From Kumtagia sp044326205 (GTDB taxonomy: Bacteria; Pseudomonadota; Alphaproteobacteria; Rhizobiales; Rhizobiaceae), in assembly GCF_044326205.1 (NCBI RefSeq), contig NZ_JBIRCY010000027.1:41390-105389 (forward strand): a stretch of DNA of 64,000 bases, read 5' to 3'. The notes beneath the pieces are model-generated. The model searched no databases and had not been told where the DNA came from. It saw only the letters and a list, made by a program, of their open reading frames with translations. Shown one piece after another: positions 1 through 8,611 of the stretch. Each line of letters begins with the position of its first letter. Position 1 is the stretch's first letter. Made by a program: the position numbers and the translations under genes.

Positions 1-753
1 CGGTTTTGCATCGACCGAAAGCGCGCGGAAACTGGCGCCTTCCAGCATCGCCTTGATGCCGTTGGCCTGCTCGCCATTGTTGATGTCGAGCTTCTGCAGG
101 CGCTTGCCCTCGAAGCCGGTCAGCCGCGCCTCGAACAGGTCTGCGCGCGGCGTCGCCAGCGTCGCGGCGATCTGCCAATATTCCTGGCGCACGAAACGCT
201 CGATCTCGGCCTCGCGGTCGCAGACCAGCCGCAGCGCCACCGACTGCACCCGGCCTGCCGAGCGGGCGCCCGGCAGCTTCCGCCATAGCACCGGCGACAG
301 CGTGAAGCCGACCAGATAGTCCAGTGCCCGGCGCGCCAGATAGGCGTCGACCAGCGGCGCGTCGATCTGGCGCGGATTGGCCATGGCGTCCAGCACCGAC
401 TGCTTGGTGATGGCGTTGAAGACGACGCGGCTGACCGGCTTGCCCTTCAGCGCGCGCTTCTGCTGCAAGACTTCCAGCACATGCCACGAAATCGCCTCGC
501 CTTCACGATCCGGGTCGGTGGCGAGAATCAGGCCATCGGCATCCTTGACCGCCTTGGCGATCTCGGCCAGCCGCTTGGAGGAGGGGCCGTCCACCTCCCA
601 CGACATGGCAAAATCCTCGTCCGGGCGCACCGATCCGTCCTTGGCCGGCAGGTCGCGGACATGGCCGTAGGAGGCCAGAACCTTGTAGTTGCGGCCGAGA
701 TACTTGTTGATTGTCTTGGCCTTCGCAGGCGATTCGACGACGACGACGTCCAT
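1..753 (-). CDS. topA: DNA topoisomerase I, N-terminal part (cut by window edge)
   Basis: Type IA topoisomerase that relaxes negative supercoils by transient single-strand cleavage. The ATG at 751-753 starts the usual MDVVVVESPAKAKTI opening of the Toprim domain (Glu7). The acidic metal motif ATDPDREGEA follows with Asp80, Asp82 and Glu84. The start of the topoisomerase core (ARRALDYLVGFTLSP) is also visible. 251 codons are inside the window; the catalytic tyrosine and the C-terminal zinc-finger region lie beyond base 1. It is transcribed in the same direction as dprA, plsY, pyrC and pyrB, the usual rhizobial order, but a small plus-strand gene sits between topA and dprA. Identification is secure. 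Confidence 0.97.
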   Translation of the reverse strand, partial: MDVVVVESPAKAKTINKYLGRNYKVLASYGHVRDLPAKDGSVRPDEDFAMSWEVDGPSSKRLAEIAKAVKDADGLILATDPDREGEAISWHVLEVLQQKRALKGKPVSRVVFNAITKQSVLDAMANPRQIDAPLVDAYLARRALDYLVGFTLSPVLWRKLPGARSAGRVQSVALRLVCDREAEIERFVRQEYWQIAATLATPRADLFEARLTGFEGKRLQKLDINNGEQANGIKAMLEGASFRALSVDAKP

Positions 754-1045
754 AGATACCGTTTTTCCGCTTGGTGGATTGCCCCCTGCCGACGCGGCTC
801 GAAGCCGTTCGCAATCCGTTTCGGGTTCGTCAAATGGCTGCGGAAAACCCATCGGTCAAGGGCAGGGGGCGAAAATGGGAGCGAATGCCCGTCGTTACAA
901 TCAAAATCATAGGCAAAAATTCCTTGCAATCTTAAGTAAATATGATAGGGATGATGCTACTGGAGATTGCATTGCCGGCAGCGGGATTTCGGGCGGGGCC
1001 TGTTGCCCGGTCACATCGGTGAATATCCAGGACCAATGGTGAAAC

Positions 1046-1249
1046 ATGCGTCTGACCCACAGCAAGCGCCGAACCGAACAACTCGACTACATCCAATCGA
1101 TCCTCCGGCAAGTGCGGACCATGGCGGAGACCGAGCGATGCGACATGCTCGCCTACCTCATCGATGTCGCATATCTTGAGGCGCGCGACATCCTGCGCAG
1201 CGAGCGGCCGCTACGGGTCGGGGAGGACAAGCGAGACGGCGCCGCCTGA
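1046..1249 (+). CDS. small conserved protein of the AE-ERCD-LAYL family
   Basis: 67-residue soluble protein of unknown function. Its core AETERCDMLAYLIDVAYLEA is nearly the same as AESERCDTLAYLLEMAYLDR in the gene at 56688, so the window has two members of one family. The motif is probably an amphipathic helical hairpin with one conserved Cys. No signal peptide or membrane segment is visible. The last 39 bases overlap the 3' end of dprA on the other strand, so the two mRNAs would be complementary at their ends. Conservation between the two copies supports it as a real gene. Confidence 0.75.
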   Translation: MRLTHSKRRTEQLDYIQSILRQVRTMAETERCDMLAYLIDVAYLEARDILRSERPLRVGEDKRDGAA

Positions 1250-2338
1250 GTGGCGCTCGAGCCGCCCGGCAAGGTCCAGTTCGAGGAGGATCATGAATAC
1301 CTGCGCCGGGTGCAACCCTGTGTGCCAGATCAGCTCGTCGACGCCGGTCGGCACCGGGCCGAGCGCCTCCAGTATCTTGGCGCGATCGGACTGCTCGGGC
1401 GGCGGCGCGTCCGAAAAATCCGGCGGCTCGTCGATCTCGATTTCCGGCGGGGATTCCGTCAGCGTCAACGGCGCCAAAGCGTCCAGAATATCCTCCGCTG
1501 ACGTCACCAGCACAGCGCCGTCCTTCAGCAGCTTGTTGGCGCCCTCGGCGCGGGGGTCGAGCGGCGAGCCGGGGACCGAGAAGACGATCCGGCCCATCTC
1601 ATTGGCCAGCCGGGCGCTGATCAGCGAGCCGGACCGGCGCGCCGCTTCCACCACCACCAGGCCCAGCCCCAGACCAGCGACGACGCGGTTGCGGCGTGGA
1701 AAATCCTGGGCGCGTGGCTCCCAGCCGAACGGCATCTCGGTGATGATCGCACCGTTCTCGGCGATGCGCTCGCACAGGCCGGCATTTTCCGGCGGGTAGG
1801 GACGATCCAGTCCGCCAGCCAGCACGCCGACGGTTCCAGTGGCGATGCTGCCTTCATGCGCCGCCGTGTCGATGCCGCGGGCGAGGCCGGAGATCACCGC
1901 ATAACCTTCCTTGCCGACCGCGGCAGCCAGCATGCGCGCCATCTTCAGCCCTGCCAGGGAAGCGTTGCGTGCGCCGACGATCGCTACGGCCGGCAGCGAA
2001 AAGATTGCGCCGTTGCCTTTCACCGCGATCAGCGGCGGCGGATAGTCCATGCGCCTCAACTGCGCCGGGTAGTCGGGCTCGCCGATGCCGACGAAACGCG
2101 CGCCGTGCCGCTGCGCGATCTCCATCTCGACTTCGGCTGCGGACAAAGGCGGGATACGCGGCGCGGCGGCGGACCCGGCATTGCGCATGAGATCCGGCAA
2201 TTGCTCGATCGCGGTTTCGGCCGAGCCGAAGCGGTTGATCAGGTCGCGGAACGTCGCCGGCCCGACATTCGGCGTGCGGATCAGTCTCAGCCAGGCGAGC
2301 CGCTGACGCTCCGAAAGCAGCGGCCTGGCCGGAGTCAT
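1211..2338 (-). CDS. dprA: DNA-processing protein DprA (Smf)
   Basis: DprA loads RecA onto incoming single-stranded DNA during natural transformation and is kept in many non-competent bacteria. The 375 residues contain an N-terminal SAM-like region (WLRLIRTPNVGPATFRDL), the Rossmann-like DNA-binding core with VAIVGARNAS, VISGLARGIDTAAHEG and FPRRNRVVAGL, and a C-terminal winged-helix domain after an acidic proline-rich linker. Length is normal for alphaproteobacteria. The start overlaps the stop of plsY by 4 bases (2335-2338), which indicates translational coupling and one transcript. Confidence 0.96.
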   Translation of the reverse strand: MTPARPLLSERQRLAWLRLIRTPNVGPATFRDLINRFGSAETAIEQLPDLMRNAGSAAAPRIPPLSAAEVEMEIAQRHGARFVGIGEPDYPAQLRRMDYPPPLIAVKGNGAIFSLPAVAIVGARNASLAGLKMARMLAAAVGKEGYAVISGLARGIDTAAHEGSIATGTVGVLAGGLDRPYPPENAGLCERIAENGAIITEMPFGWEPRAQDFPRRNRVVAGLGLGLVVVEAARRSGSLISARLANEMGRIVFSVPGSPLDPRAEGANKLLKDGAVLVTSAEDILDALAPLTLTESPPEIEIDEPPDFSDAPPPEQSDRAKILEALGPVPTGVDELIWHTGLHPAQVFMILLELDLAGRLERHSGGAVSLVLPDP

Positions 2339-2922
2339 CCCTTGGAACCTATTCGCGTTTCGGTGCCGGCAAGCAGGCGCGAGATGTTGGCGTGATGTTT
2401 TATCCAGATGATCGCCGACATGACGGCGAACACGATCGCGAGGTCGGTATGGCCGGTGAAATAGAGGAAGACCGGAGCGGCGACGGCCGCCGCCAGTGAC
2501 GAGACCGAGGAATACCGCAGCAGGAAGGCGAGGGCGAGCCAGACAACGGCGAACACCAGCGCCGCCTGCCAGGAGAGCCCGAGCAGCACGCCGAGACAGG
2601 TGGCTACGCCCTTGCCGCCCTTGAAGCCGAGCCAGACCGGGAAGATGTGGCCGATGAAAGCGGCGAAACCGGCGACGAGGCCGAGTTCGGGGGCAAAATG
2701 CCCGGCGACCAGCGCGGCTGCCGTGCCCTTTAGCATGTCGAGCAGCAGGGTAAGCGCGGCGAGGCGCTTGTTGCCGGTCCTGAGCACATTGGTGGCGCCG
2801 ATATTGCCCGAGCCGATCTTGCGCACGTCGCCCAGCCCGGCGGCGCGCGTCACCAGCAGCCCGAACGGGATCGAGCCGAGCAGATAGCCGAAGACCACTG
2901 CCACAATGAGATTGATCGTCAT
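2335..2922 (-). CDS. plsY: acyl-phosphate:glycerol-3-phosphate acyltransferase PlsY
   Basis: Inner-membrane enzyme that transfers an acyl group from acyl-phosphate to glycerol-3-phosphate in the first step of phospholipid synthesis. The 195 residues show the PlsY signatures: GSIPFG near residue 16, GSGNIGATNVLRTGNK, and GHIFPVWLGFKGGKGVAT. Several hydrophobic segments give about five to six membrane spans. A GGGGGAGG-type ribosome site lies just before the ATG at 2922. It lies 36 bases downstream of pyrC and overlaps dprA by 4 bases. Confidence 0.96.
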   Translation of the reverse strand: MTINLIVAVVFGYLLGSIPFGLLVTRAAGLGDVRKIGSGNIGATNVLRTGNKRLAALTLLLDMLKGTAAALVAGHFAPELGLVAGFAAFIGHIFPVWLGFKGGKGVATCLGVLLGLSWQAALVFAVVWLALAFLLRYSSVSSLAAAVAAPVFLYFTGHTDLAIVFAVMSAIIWIKHHANISRLLAGTETRIGSKG

Positions 2923-2958
2923 GAACCTCCCCCGGACGGCTCGCGCCGCCCCTCGGAA

Positions 2959-4245
2959 CTATGCCTCGAAAACCGTGCGTCCGGCAACCAGCGTGCGAAG
3001 GACGCGGCCCTGCAACCGCGCGCCCTCGAAACAGGTGTTTTTCGAGCGCGAGCGGATATCGCTTTCGCGCACCACCCAGGGTTCGTCCAGATCGACCAGC
3101 ACGAGGTCGGCTGGCGCGCCGGGCTTCAGTGTACCGCCCGGCAGGCCGAAGAGCTTTGCCGGCGCGGTCGACAGCGCCTCGACCAACCGGACGAGCGGCA
3201 CCTCGTCATTGTGATGGAGCCGCAAGGCAGCACCAAGCAGTGTTTCCAGCCCGATCGCGCCGTCAGCAGCGTCGGCAAAGGGCAAGCGTTTGGTGTCGAC
3301 GTCCTGCGGGTCGTGCGACGAGACGATGATGTCCACGGTGCCGTCGCGCAATGCCTCGATCATGGCGAGGCGGTCGTCCTCGGCGCGCAGTGGCGGCGAC
3401 AGGCGGAAAAAGGTGCGGTATTCGCCAACATCGTTGTCGTTGAGCGACAAATGGTTGATCGAGACGCCTGCCGTCACATTCGCGCCGTCAGCCTTGGCGC
3501 GGGCCACCGCCGCCGCCGACAGCGCCGTCGAGATTTTTGCCGCGTGGTAGCGGCCCCGAGTCAGCCGGGCCAGCGACAGGTCGCGCTCCAGCGGTATCGA
3601 TTCGGCCTCGCGCGGAATGCCGGGCAGGCCGAGCCATGTGGCGAACAGCCCCTCGTTCATCACTCCGCCGGCGGCAAGATCACGATCTAAAGTCTCGTGG
3701 CAGATCACGGCGCCAAAATCGCGCGCATAGGTCAACGCCCGGCGCATCACCAGCGCGTTGGTGATCGAGTGTCGCCCGTCGGTGAAGGCGACGGCGCCGG
3801 CCTCGCGTAAAAGGCCGAATTCCGTCATTTCGACGCCTTCGAGGCCCTTGGTGATGGCGGCGGCCGGGAAGACGTTGACCTCCGCCGTGTCGCGCGCCGT
3901 CCTGAGTACGAACTCGACCAGCGCCACATTGTCGATCGCCGGATCGGTGTCCGGCATCATGACGATCGAGGTGACGCCGCCCGCCGCCGCCGCGCGGCTG
4001 GCCGAGGCGATGGTCTCGCGGTGTTCCGCGCCCGGCTCGCCGATAAAGACGCGGCCGTCGACCAGGCCCGGCAGGATCGTCTTGCCGGTGCAATCGATGA
4101 CCGTGGCGCCACCGGGAAAACCCTGGTTGAGCGCCGATGCGCCGGCCGCCAGAATTTTCCCGCCCTCGACGATGACCGTGCCGGTCTCGTCGATGCCGCG
4201 CGATGGGTCGACAATGCGGGCGTGGGAAAAGACGGTGACGCTCAT
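2959..4245 (-). CDS. pyrC: dihydroorotase homologue (probably non-catalytic, PyrC'/PyrX type)
   Basis: 428-residue amidohydrolase-fold protein paired with pyrB; stop and start overlap by 4 bases (4242-4245). Active dihydroorotases have D-x-H-x-H in the LPGLVD-HVH-REPG loop. Here it reads LPGLVDGRVFIGEPG, so the two metal-binding His are Arg65 and Phe67. The usual DHAPH active-site loop is SHDPQ, so the catalytic Asp position is also changed. It is known from other bacteria that such inactive homologues act as a structural partner of aspartate carbamoyltransferase. I infer that role here, with the active dihydroorotase encoded elsewhere. Automatic annotation would call it dihydroorotase. Confidence 0.9.
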   Translation of the reverse strand: MSVTVFSHARIVDPSRGIDETGTVIVEGGKILAAGASALNQGFPGGATVIDCTGKTILPGLVDGRVFIGEPGAEHRETIASASRAAAAGGVTSIVMMPDTDPAIDNVALVEFVLRTARDTAEVNVFPAAAITKGLEGVEMTEFGLLREAGAVAFTDGRHSITNALVMRRALTYARDFGAVICHETLDRDLAAGGVMNEGLFATWLGLPGIPREAESIPLERDLSLARLTRGRYHAAKISTALSAAAVARAKADGANVTAGVSINHLSLNDNDVGEYRTFFRLSPPLRAEDDRLAMIEALRDGTVDIIVSSHDPQDVDTKRLPFADAADGAIGLETLLGAALRLHHNDEVPLVRLVEALSTAPAKLFGLPGGTLKPGAPADLVLVDLDEPWVVRESDIRSRSKNTCFEGARLQGRVLRTLVAGRTVFEA

Positions 4246-5207
4246 CCGGCGCGTCCCTCGGGATTGCGGCGCGGGTCGAGCAGCGCCTCCATCACCGCCA
4301 TGCGCACGGCGACCCCCATCTCCACCTGCTCCTGGATGACGCTCTGCGGCCCGTCGGCGATTTCGGAGGCGATCTCGACGCCGCGGTTCATCGGTCCCGG
4401 ATGCATGACCAGCGCGTCTTTTTTCGCGGCTTTCAGTTTCTCCGCGTCGAGGCCGTAGTAGCGGAAATACTCGCGCGTCGATGGCACGAAGGCGCCGGCC
4501 ATGCGCTCGCGCTGCAGGCGCAGCATCATCACCACGTCAGCGTCGCGCAACGCGTCCTCCATCGTCGCGCAGACATCGACGGACATCTGTTCGATGCCGG
4601 ACGGCAGCAGCGTCGAGGGCGCGGCGACCCGCACATAGGCGCCCATCGCAGTGAGCAGCAGGATGTTGGAGCGCGCCACCCGCGAATGCAGGATGTCGCC
4701 GCAGATCGCCACCGCCAGTCCCCGCAATTTTCCCTTGGCGCGGCGGATGGTGAGCGCGTCGAGCAGCGCCTGCGTCGGATGCTCATGCGCGCCGTCGCCG
4801 GCATTGACCACCGAGCAGCCGACCTTTTGCGCCAGCAGCGCGGCGGCGCCGGCCGAGGCATGGCGGATGATCAGAATGTCCGGCCGCATGGCGTTGAGCG
4901 TCATCGCCGTGTCGATCAGCGTCTCGCCCTTCTTCACGGAAGAGCTCGCGACGCTCATGTTCATCACGTCGGCGCCGAGGCGTTTTCCCGCCAGTTCGAA
5001 CGAGGACTGGGTGCGGGTCGAGGCTTCATAAAAGAGGTTGATCTGGGTGCGCCCCCGCAGCGTCGAGGTTTTTTTCTCTGACTGCCTCGAGATCGCGACG
5101 GCGGCGTCGGCACGGTCGAGCAGGTGGCCGATATCGATTGCAGAAAGATCGCGGATGCCAAGAAGGTGGCGGTGGGGGAACAGCGGCAGGGATGCGGCGT
5201 CGGTCAT
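4242..5207 (-). CDS. pyrB: aspartate carbamoyltransferase catalytic chain
   Basis: Condenses carbamoyl phosphate and aspartate to carbamoyl aspartate in pyrimidine synthesis. The 321 residues carry the carbamoyl-phosphate loop FYEASTRTQSSFELAGKRLG, the SSVKKGE loop, HASAG, HPTQALLDALT and the late MHPGPMNRGVEI segment. No regulatory chain (pyrI) is present. The gene overlaps the dihydroorotase-like gene by 4 bases, fitting a dodecameric PyrB/pseudo-PyrC enzyme. It is the first gene of the minus-strand operon running towards topA. Confidence 0.97.
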   Translation of the reverse strand: MTDAASLPLFPHRHLLGIRDLSAIDIGHLLDRADAAVAISRQSEKKTSTLRGRTQINLFYEASTRTQSSFELAGKRLGADVMNMSVASSSVKKGETLIDTAMTLNAMRPDILIIRHASAGAAALLAQKVGCSVVNAGDGAHEHPTQALLDALTIRRAKGKLRGLAVAICGDILHSRVARSNILLLTAMGAYVRVAAPSTLLPSGIEQMSVDVCATMEDALRDADVVMMLRLQRERMAGAFVPSTREYFRYYGLDAEKLKAAKKDALVMHPGPMNRGVEIASEIADGPQSVIQEQVEMGVAVRMAVMEALLDPRRNPEGRAG

Positions 5208-5473
5208 CTCAAGCGGCTGCTATAGGCTGCGCGCCGCCGGCTAGCAAGGCAATAGCGGGCGTCGTCAACAGGATGCCGGCATCTGCCTGTACTGCCGGCG
5301 GCGAGGCGTCTGCTGGTCCAGCCACGGGGGCACAGGCGATGCTTCGGTGTGCCTGATCGGGGGCCTGCCGCGCACGCGGCCTTTCCTCAACAATGATTGC
5401 GTATGCAAATTGCACTCCTCCTCCAGACATGTAAGATCGGCAAGGGGCGCGGCATAGTTGAGAGGGTCTCCGT

Positions 5474-6439
5474 ATGTCCTACGCATGGTCTTGGCTGAAG
5501 ACTGCGCTGGCTGCCTCGACGCTTTGCATTTCTTGCATGGGTGCGCAGGCCGCCGACCTCGTGATCGCGATGCCGAACTGGTGGTCGGGCAAGGCGAGCG
5601 CCAATATCATCAAGGTGGCATTGAAGAAGGAATTCGGCCTCGACGCCGACGCCGTCGAGATGGGCACGCTGATCGCCTTCGCCGGGCTCGATTCCGGCCA
5701 GGTCGACATTCACCCGGAAGTCTGGCTTCCCAACCTCGACAACCTCGTCAAACGCTACGTCACCGATGCCGGCACCGTCGCCATCAGCCCGATCGGCGTG
5801 CCGGCCTGGCAAGGCATCTGCGCGACCAAGGTGGCCGCGGACAAGGACGGCATACGCGATATTTCGGACCTAAGCGACGAGAGGAAGACGTCCGTGCTCG
5901 ACACCGACGGCGACGGCCGCGGCGAGTTGTGGATCGGCGCGCCGACCTGGTCGTCCACCGAGATCGAGCGCATCCGCGCCAACAGCTACGGCTATGCCAA
6001 GAGCTTGACGCTGCTGGAGGTACAGGAAGATGTAGGCATGGCGGCCGTGGACGCCGCCGAGGCGACCGAGCGTCCGATGGTGTTTGCCTGCTACGCGCCG
6101 CATGCCGTGTTCAAGCTGCATGACATCGTGCGCCTCACAGAGCCGCCCTACGATCCGGCCAAATGGAAAGTCGTCCTGCCGGGCGAGGATCCGGAGTGGC
6201 TGTCGAAATCCAACGCCGCCGTCGGCTGGGACGCGGCCCACTATCATATCGCCTATGCGGCCTCGCTGCGCCAGAAGCACCCGGATGTTGTCCGCTTCCT
6301 CGACAAGATCGATTTCAAGCCCGAGGAGGCGATCGACATGAGTTATGCCTTGCAGGTCGACCGGCAGGACCCTCTCGACTTCGCCGAGCAGTGGGTGGCG
6401 AAGAACCAGGCGCGCGTTGACGGGTGGGCCAAGCCATGA
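5474..6439 (+). CDS. glycine betaine/proline-type ABC transporter substrate-binding protein
   Basis: 321-residue periplasmic binding protein of the OpuAC/ProX family. A signal peptide (MSYAWSWLKTALAASTLCISCMGAQA) ends before AADLVIAMPNWWSGKASANIIKVALKKE; the WW pair is typical of the aromatic cage that binds quaternary amines. No permease or ATPase gene is adjacent, so it is an orphan subunit that must work with a transporter encoded elsewhere. Its stop overlaps the start of the L,D-transpeptidase (ATGA at 6436-6439). The exact ligand, betaine, choline or carnitine, cannot be told from sequence alone. Confidence 0.88.
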   Translation: MSYAWSWLKTALAASTLCISCMGAQAADLVIAMPNWWSGKASANIIKVALKKEFGLDADAVEMGTLIAFAGLDSGQVDIHPEVWLPNLDNLVKRYVTDAGTVAISPIGVPAWQGICATKVAADKDGIRDISDLSDERKTSVLDTDGDGRGELWIGAPTWSSTEIERIRANSYGYAKSLTLLEVQEDVGMAAVDAAEATERPMVFACYAPHAVFKLHDIVRLTEPPYDPAKWKVVLPGEDPEWLSKSNAAVGWDAAHYHIAYAASLRQKHPDVVRFLDKIDFKPEEAIDMSYALQVDRQDPLDFAEQWVAKNQARVDGWAKP

Positions 6440-7143
6440 CCGAATCCTCCAACCACTCGACATTTTCCAGTACCTGGACGCGCGGCCGGACGATCAAACT
6501 TGGCGCACTATTCGCGGCCGGCCTCATGCTTGCGACAGCGGTGGCCTTCGCCGCGGTTGGAACTCAGGTCTACGATCCGAAGACGCGGACGTGGATCAGC
6601 TACGACCGCACCAAGGCCTACAAATACTGGCGCCAGCACAAGCAGGTTCCCGAAGCCTTTCGCCCGCAGATGGTAAAATTCCGTACCGCCGAGAAGCCGG
6701 GAACCATCATCATCGACGGCAACCAGCATTTTCTCTATCTCGTCCAGCCCGGCCAGCAGGCGATCCGCTATGGCATAGGCGTCGGTCGGGAAGGGTTCGG
6801 CTGGGCGGGCATTGTGCGTGTCGGGCGCACCGCCGAGTGGCCGACCTGGACGCCACCCGCCGAGATGGTGGCGCGTGATCCGAATGCGCGAAAATGGGCC
6901 AACGGCCAGCCCGGCGGTCCCGACAATCCGCTCGGTGCAAGGGCTCTCTATCTCTACGAGGGCGACCAGGACACCATCTATCGCATCCATGGCACACCCG
7001 AGCCCTGGACCATCGGCCTCGACGTGTCGTCCGGCTGTATCCGCATGAACAATGACGACATCGTCGATCTGCATTCGCGCATCGAGGTGGGCACCAAGGT
7101 CATTGTCCTGATGCAGGGCGCCGCTCTCTACAAGGGCGTGTGA
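6436..7143 (+). CDS. L,D-transpeptidase (YkuD domain)
   Basis: Envelope enzyme of the ErfK/YbiS type that makes 3-3 cross-links in peptidoglycan or attaches proteins to it. The start chosen is the ATG at 6436, which overlaps the upstream TGA; a GTG at 6424 is also in frame. A membrane anchor or signal segment (LGALFAAGLMLATAVAFAAVG) is followed by the YkuD fold starting near GTIIIDGNQHFLYLV. The catalytic region has RIHGTPEPWTIG and SSGCIRM, with the active Cys. Many relatives have SHGCIRM; the SSGC form is also common in rhizobia. It appears cotranscribed with the binding protein before it. Confidence 0.92.
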   Translation: MTESSNHSTFSSTWTRGRTIKLGALFAAGLMLATAVAFAAVGTQVYDPKTRTWISYDRTKAYKYWRQHKQVPEAFRPQMVKFRTAEKPGTIIIDGNQHFLYLVQPGQQAIRYGIGVGREGFGWAGIVRVGRTAEWPTWTPPAEMVARDPNARKWANGQPGGPDNPLGARALYLYEGDQDTIYRIHGTPEPWTIGLDVSSGCIRMNNDDIVDLHSRIEVGTKVIVLMQGAALYKGV

Positions 7144-7163
7144 TGTCTTCAAAGGAGGGGATG

Positions 7164-7496
7164 ATGAGCACATCGGCGATGAGAGCGATCGGGATTGGGC
7201 CGTTCCCCGGCCTGTTGGTTGCAGCCGGCCTCGCGGCTTTCGCGAGCGCCTGCACGACAAGCCCGACGCCCGACCAGATGGCCAGGACGACGCTGGAGAC
7301 GGCTCCGGCCGACCTGCAACTGCTGTGCGCCAACGAGGCTGCCCGGTCGGCCGGAGTAGAGGCCGGCAAGGTGCTGCCCGTGAGCTCGCGCAAGCTTGAC
7401 GCGAAAAACTATCAGGTGGAGCTCAACGCCGGCGGCAAGCCGACCACCTGCCTCATCGACGCCGACGGCAGGATCGTCTCCATCCAGCCGACTTGA
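7164..7496 (+). CDS. small lipoprotein, putative
   Basis: About 110 residues. The start is set by the strong ribosome site AAAGGAGG at 7151-7158, five bases before the ATG at 7164; GTG 7140, ATG 7143 and ATG 7161 are in-frame alternatives. The N-terminus MRAIGIGPFPGLLVAAGLAAFASACTT ends in a lipobox with the Cys as the lipidated residue. The mature part has two more Cys (LLCANEAA, TTCLIDADG), which could form a disulphide. The ending CLIDADGRIVSI resembles other small rhizobial lipoproteins. It follows the L,D-transpeptidase by about 20 bases and probably shares its transcript. Confidence 0.8.
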   Translation: MSTSAMRAIGIGPFPGLLVAAGLAAFASACTTSPTPDQMARTTLETAPADLQLLCANEAARSAGVEAGKVLPVSSRKLDAKNYQVELNAGGKPTTCLIDADGRIVSIQPT

Positions 7497-7607
7497 TACA
7501 GCCTGGGATGCCGGGGGCGCTGGTCACCGACACGGCGGTTTGCGAAAGGGCCGCAAGCGGAATATCCTAGTCGCGGACAGATGGGCGGGCAGGCCGGAGT
7601 GCAGGAC

Positions 7608-8435
7608 ATGCCCATTTTCATGGATCGGCATGATTTGCGCGGCATGACCGCTGCCGAGATCGCCAGCGCGCACAAGCTGGACCTCGCGACGCAGGAACTA
7701 TACGGGGTGAAGTTCCTCACCTACTGGTTCGACGATCAGCGCGGAACCGCCTTCTGCCTCGTTGATGCTCCCGACAAGGACATTGCTCAACGCGTCCACT
7801 ATGAGGCCCACGGCCATGTCGCCGGCGAGATCATCGAGGTTTCGCTGGCCGTGGTAGAGGCGTTTCTCGGTCGCATACAGGATCCCGAACCGCCTATCGG
7901 CGCCGAAACCCCTGAAATGGATGCCGGCCATCGGACAATCATGTTCACCGATATAGTCGGCTCGACAAGCATGACCGAACGGCTCGGCGACAGGAGCGCC
8001 ACCGAACTGGTCCGCGCGCATGATTCGATCGTGCACCGCTGCCTCGTCGGGTCCGGCGGCCGGGAGGTCAAGCACACCGGCGACGGTATCATGGCTTCCT
8101 TCGCCTCGGCCGCGGATGCAGTCCAGTGTGCGATGGCCGTCCAGCGCGAGTTCCGGGCCTTCAACAGCAGCAATCCCGAGCCACTTCACGTGCGCATCGG
8201 TCTCGACTGCGGCGAACCGGTCGCCGACGGTAACGACCTGTTCGGCTCGACGGTACAACTCGCCGCCCGGTTATGCTCCGCGGCGTCCGGCGACCAGATA
8301 CTCGTCTCCGAGAATATCTGCCGCGAATGCGGCGATGCGGGCGCGTTCCAACGCAGCAGGCGCCGGCGCCTCAAAGGCTTCTCGCAGCTGGTGTCGTCTT
8401 TCGAATGCCAATGGGTTGGTTCGCGGACGCCCTAA
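7608..8435 (+). CDS. DUF4242-class III nucleotidyl cyclase fusion protein
   Basis: 275 residues from the ATG at 7608 (MPIFMDRHDL, the usual DUF4242 opening; an ATG at 7581 is also in frame). The first about 90 residues are a DUF4242 small ferredoxin-like domain. The second half is an adenylate/guanylate cyclase domain with metal motifs FTDIVGSTS and KHTGDGIMASF. The usual Asn-x3-Arg catalytic pair is QLAAR here, so the Asn is replaced by Gln while the Arg stays. No transmembrane segment. It may make cAMP, but the changed residue means activity is not certain. Confidence 0.87.
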   Translation: MPIFMDRHDLRGMTAAEIASAHKLDLATQELYGVKFLTYWFDDQRGTAFCLVDAPDKDIAQRVHYEAHGHVAGEIIEVSLAVVEAFLGRIQDPEPPIGAETPEMDAGHRTIMFTDIVGSTSMTERLGDRSATELVRAHDSIVHRCLVGSGGREVKHTGDGIMASFASAADAVQCAMAVQREFRAFNSSNPEPLHVRIGLDCGEPVADGNDLFGSTVQLAARLCSAASGDQILVSENICRECGDAGAFQRSRRRRLKGFSQLVSSFECQWVGSRTP

Positions 8436-8611
8436 CGGCTACCCCTCCTGTCCACCCTCCGTCGTCGCGCGCTCATCGAGCATGCTGCTCGCCATCTCGT
8501 CGATGCGGGCAGGGGCAAAGTTTGGGTTTTTTCATCGCGCGGCGTTCGCGCCTTCGGCTATAAGCTTGCCGAAGCGCCCGGATTCGACGGCGCAGGGGAA
8601 AGAGATCCGGC

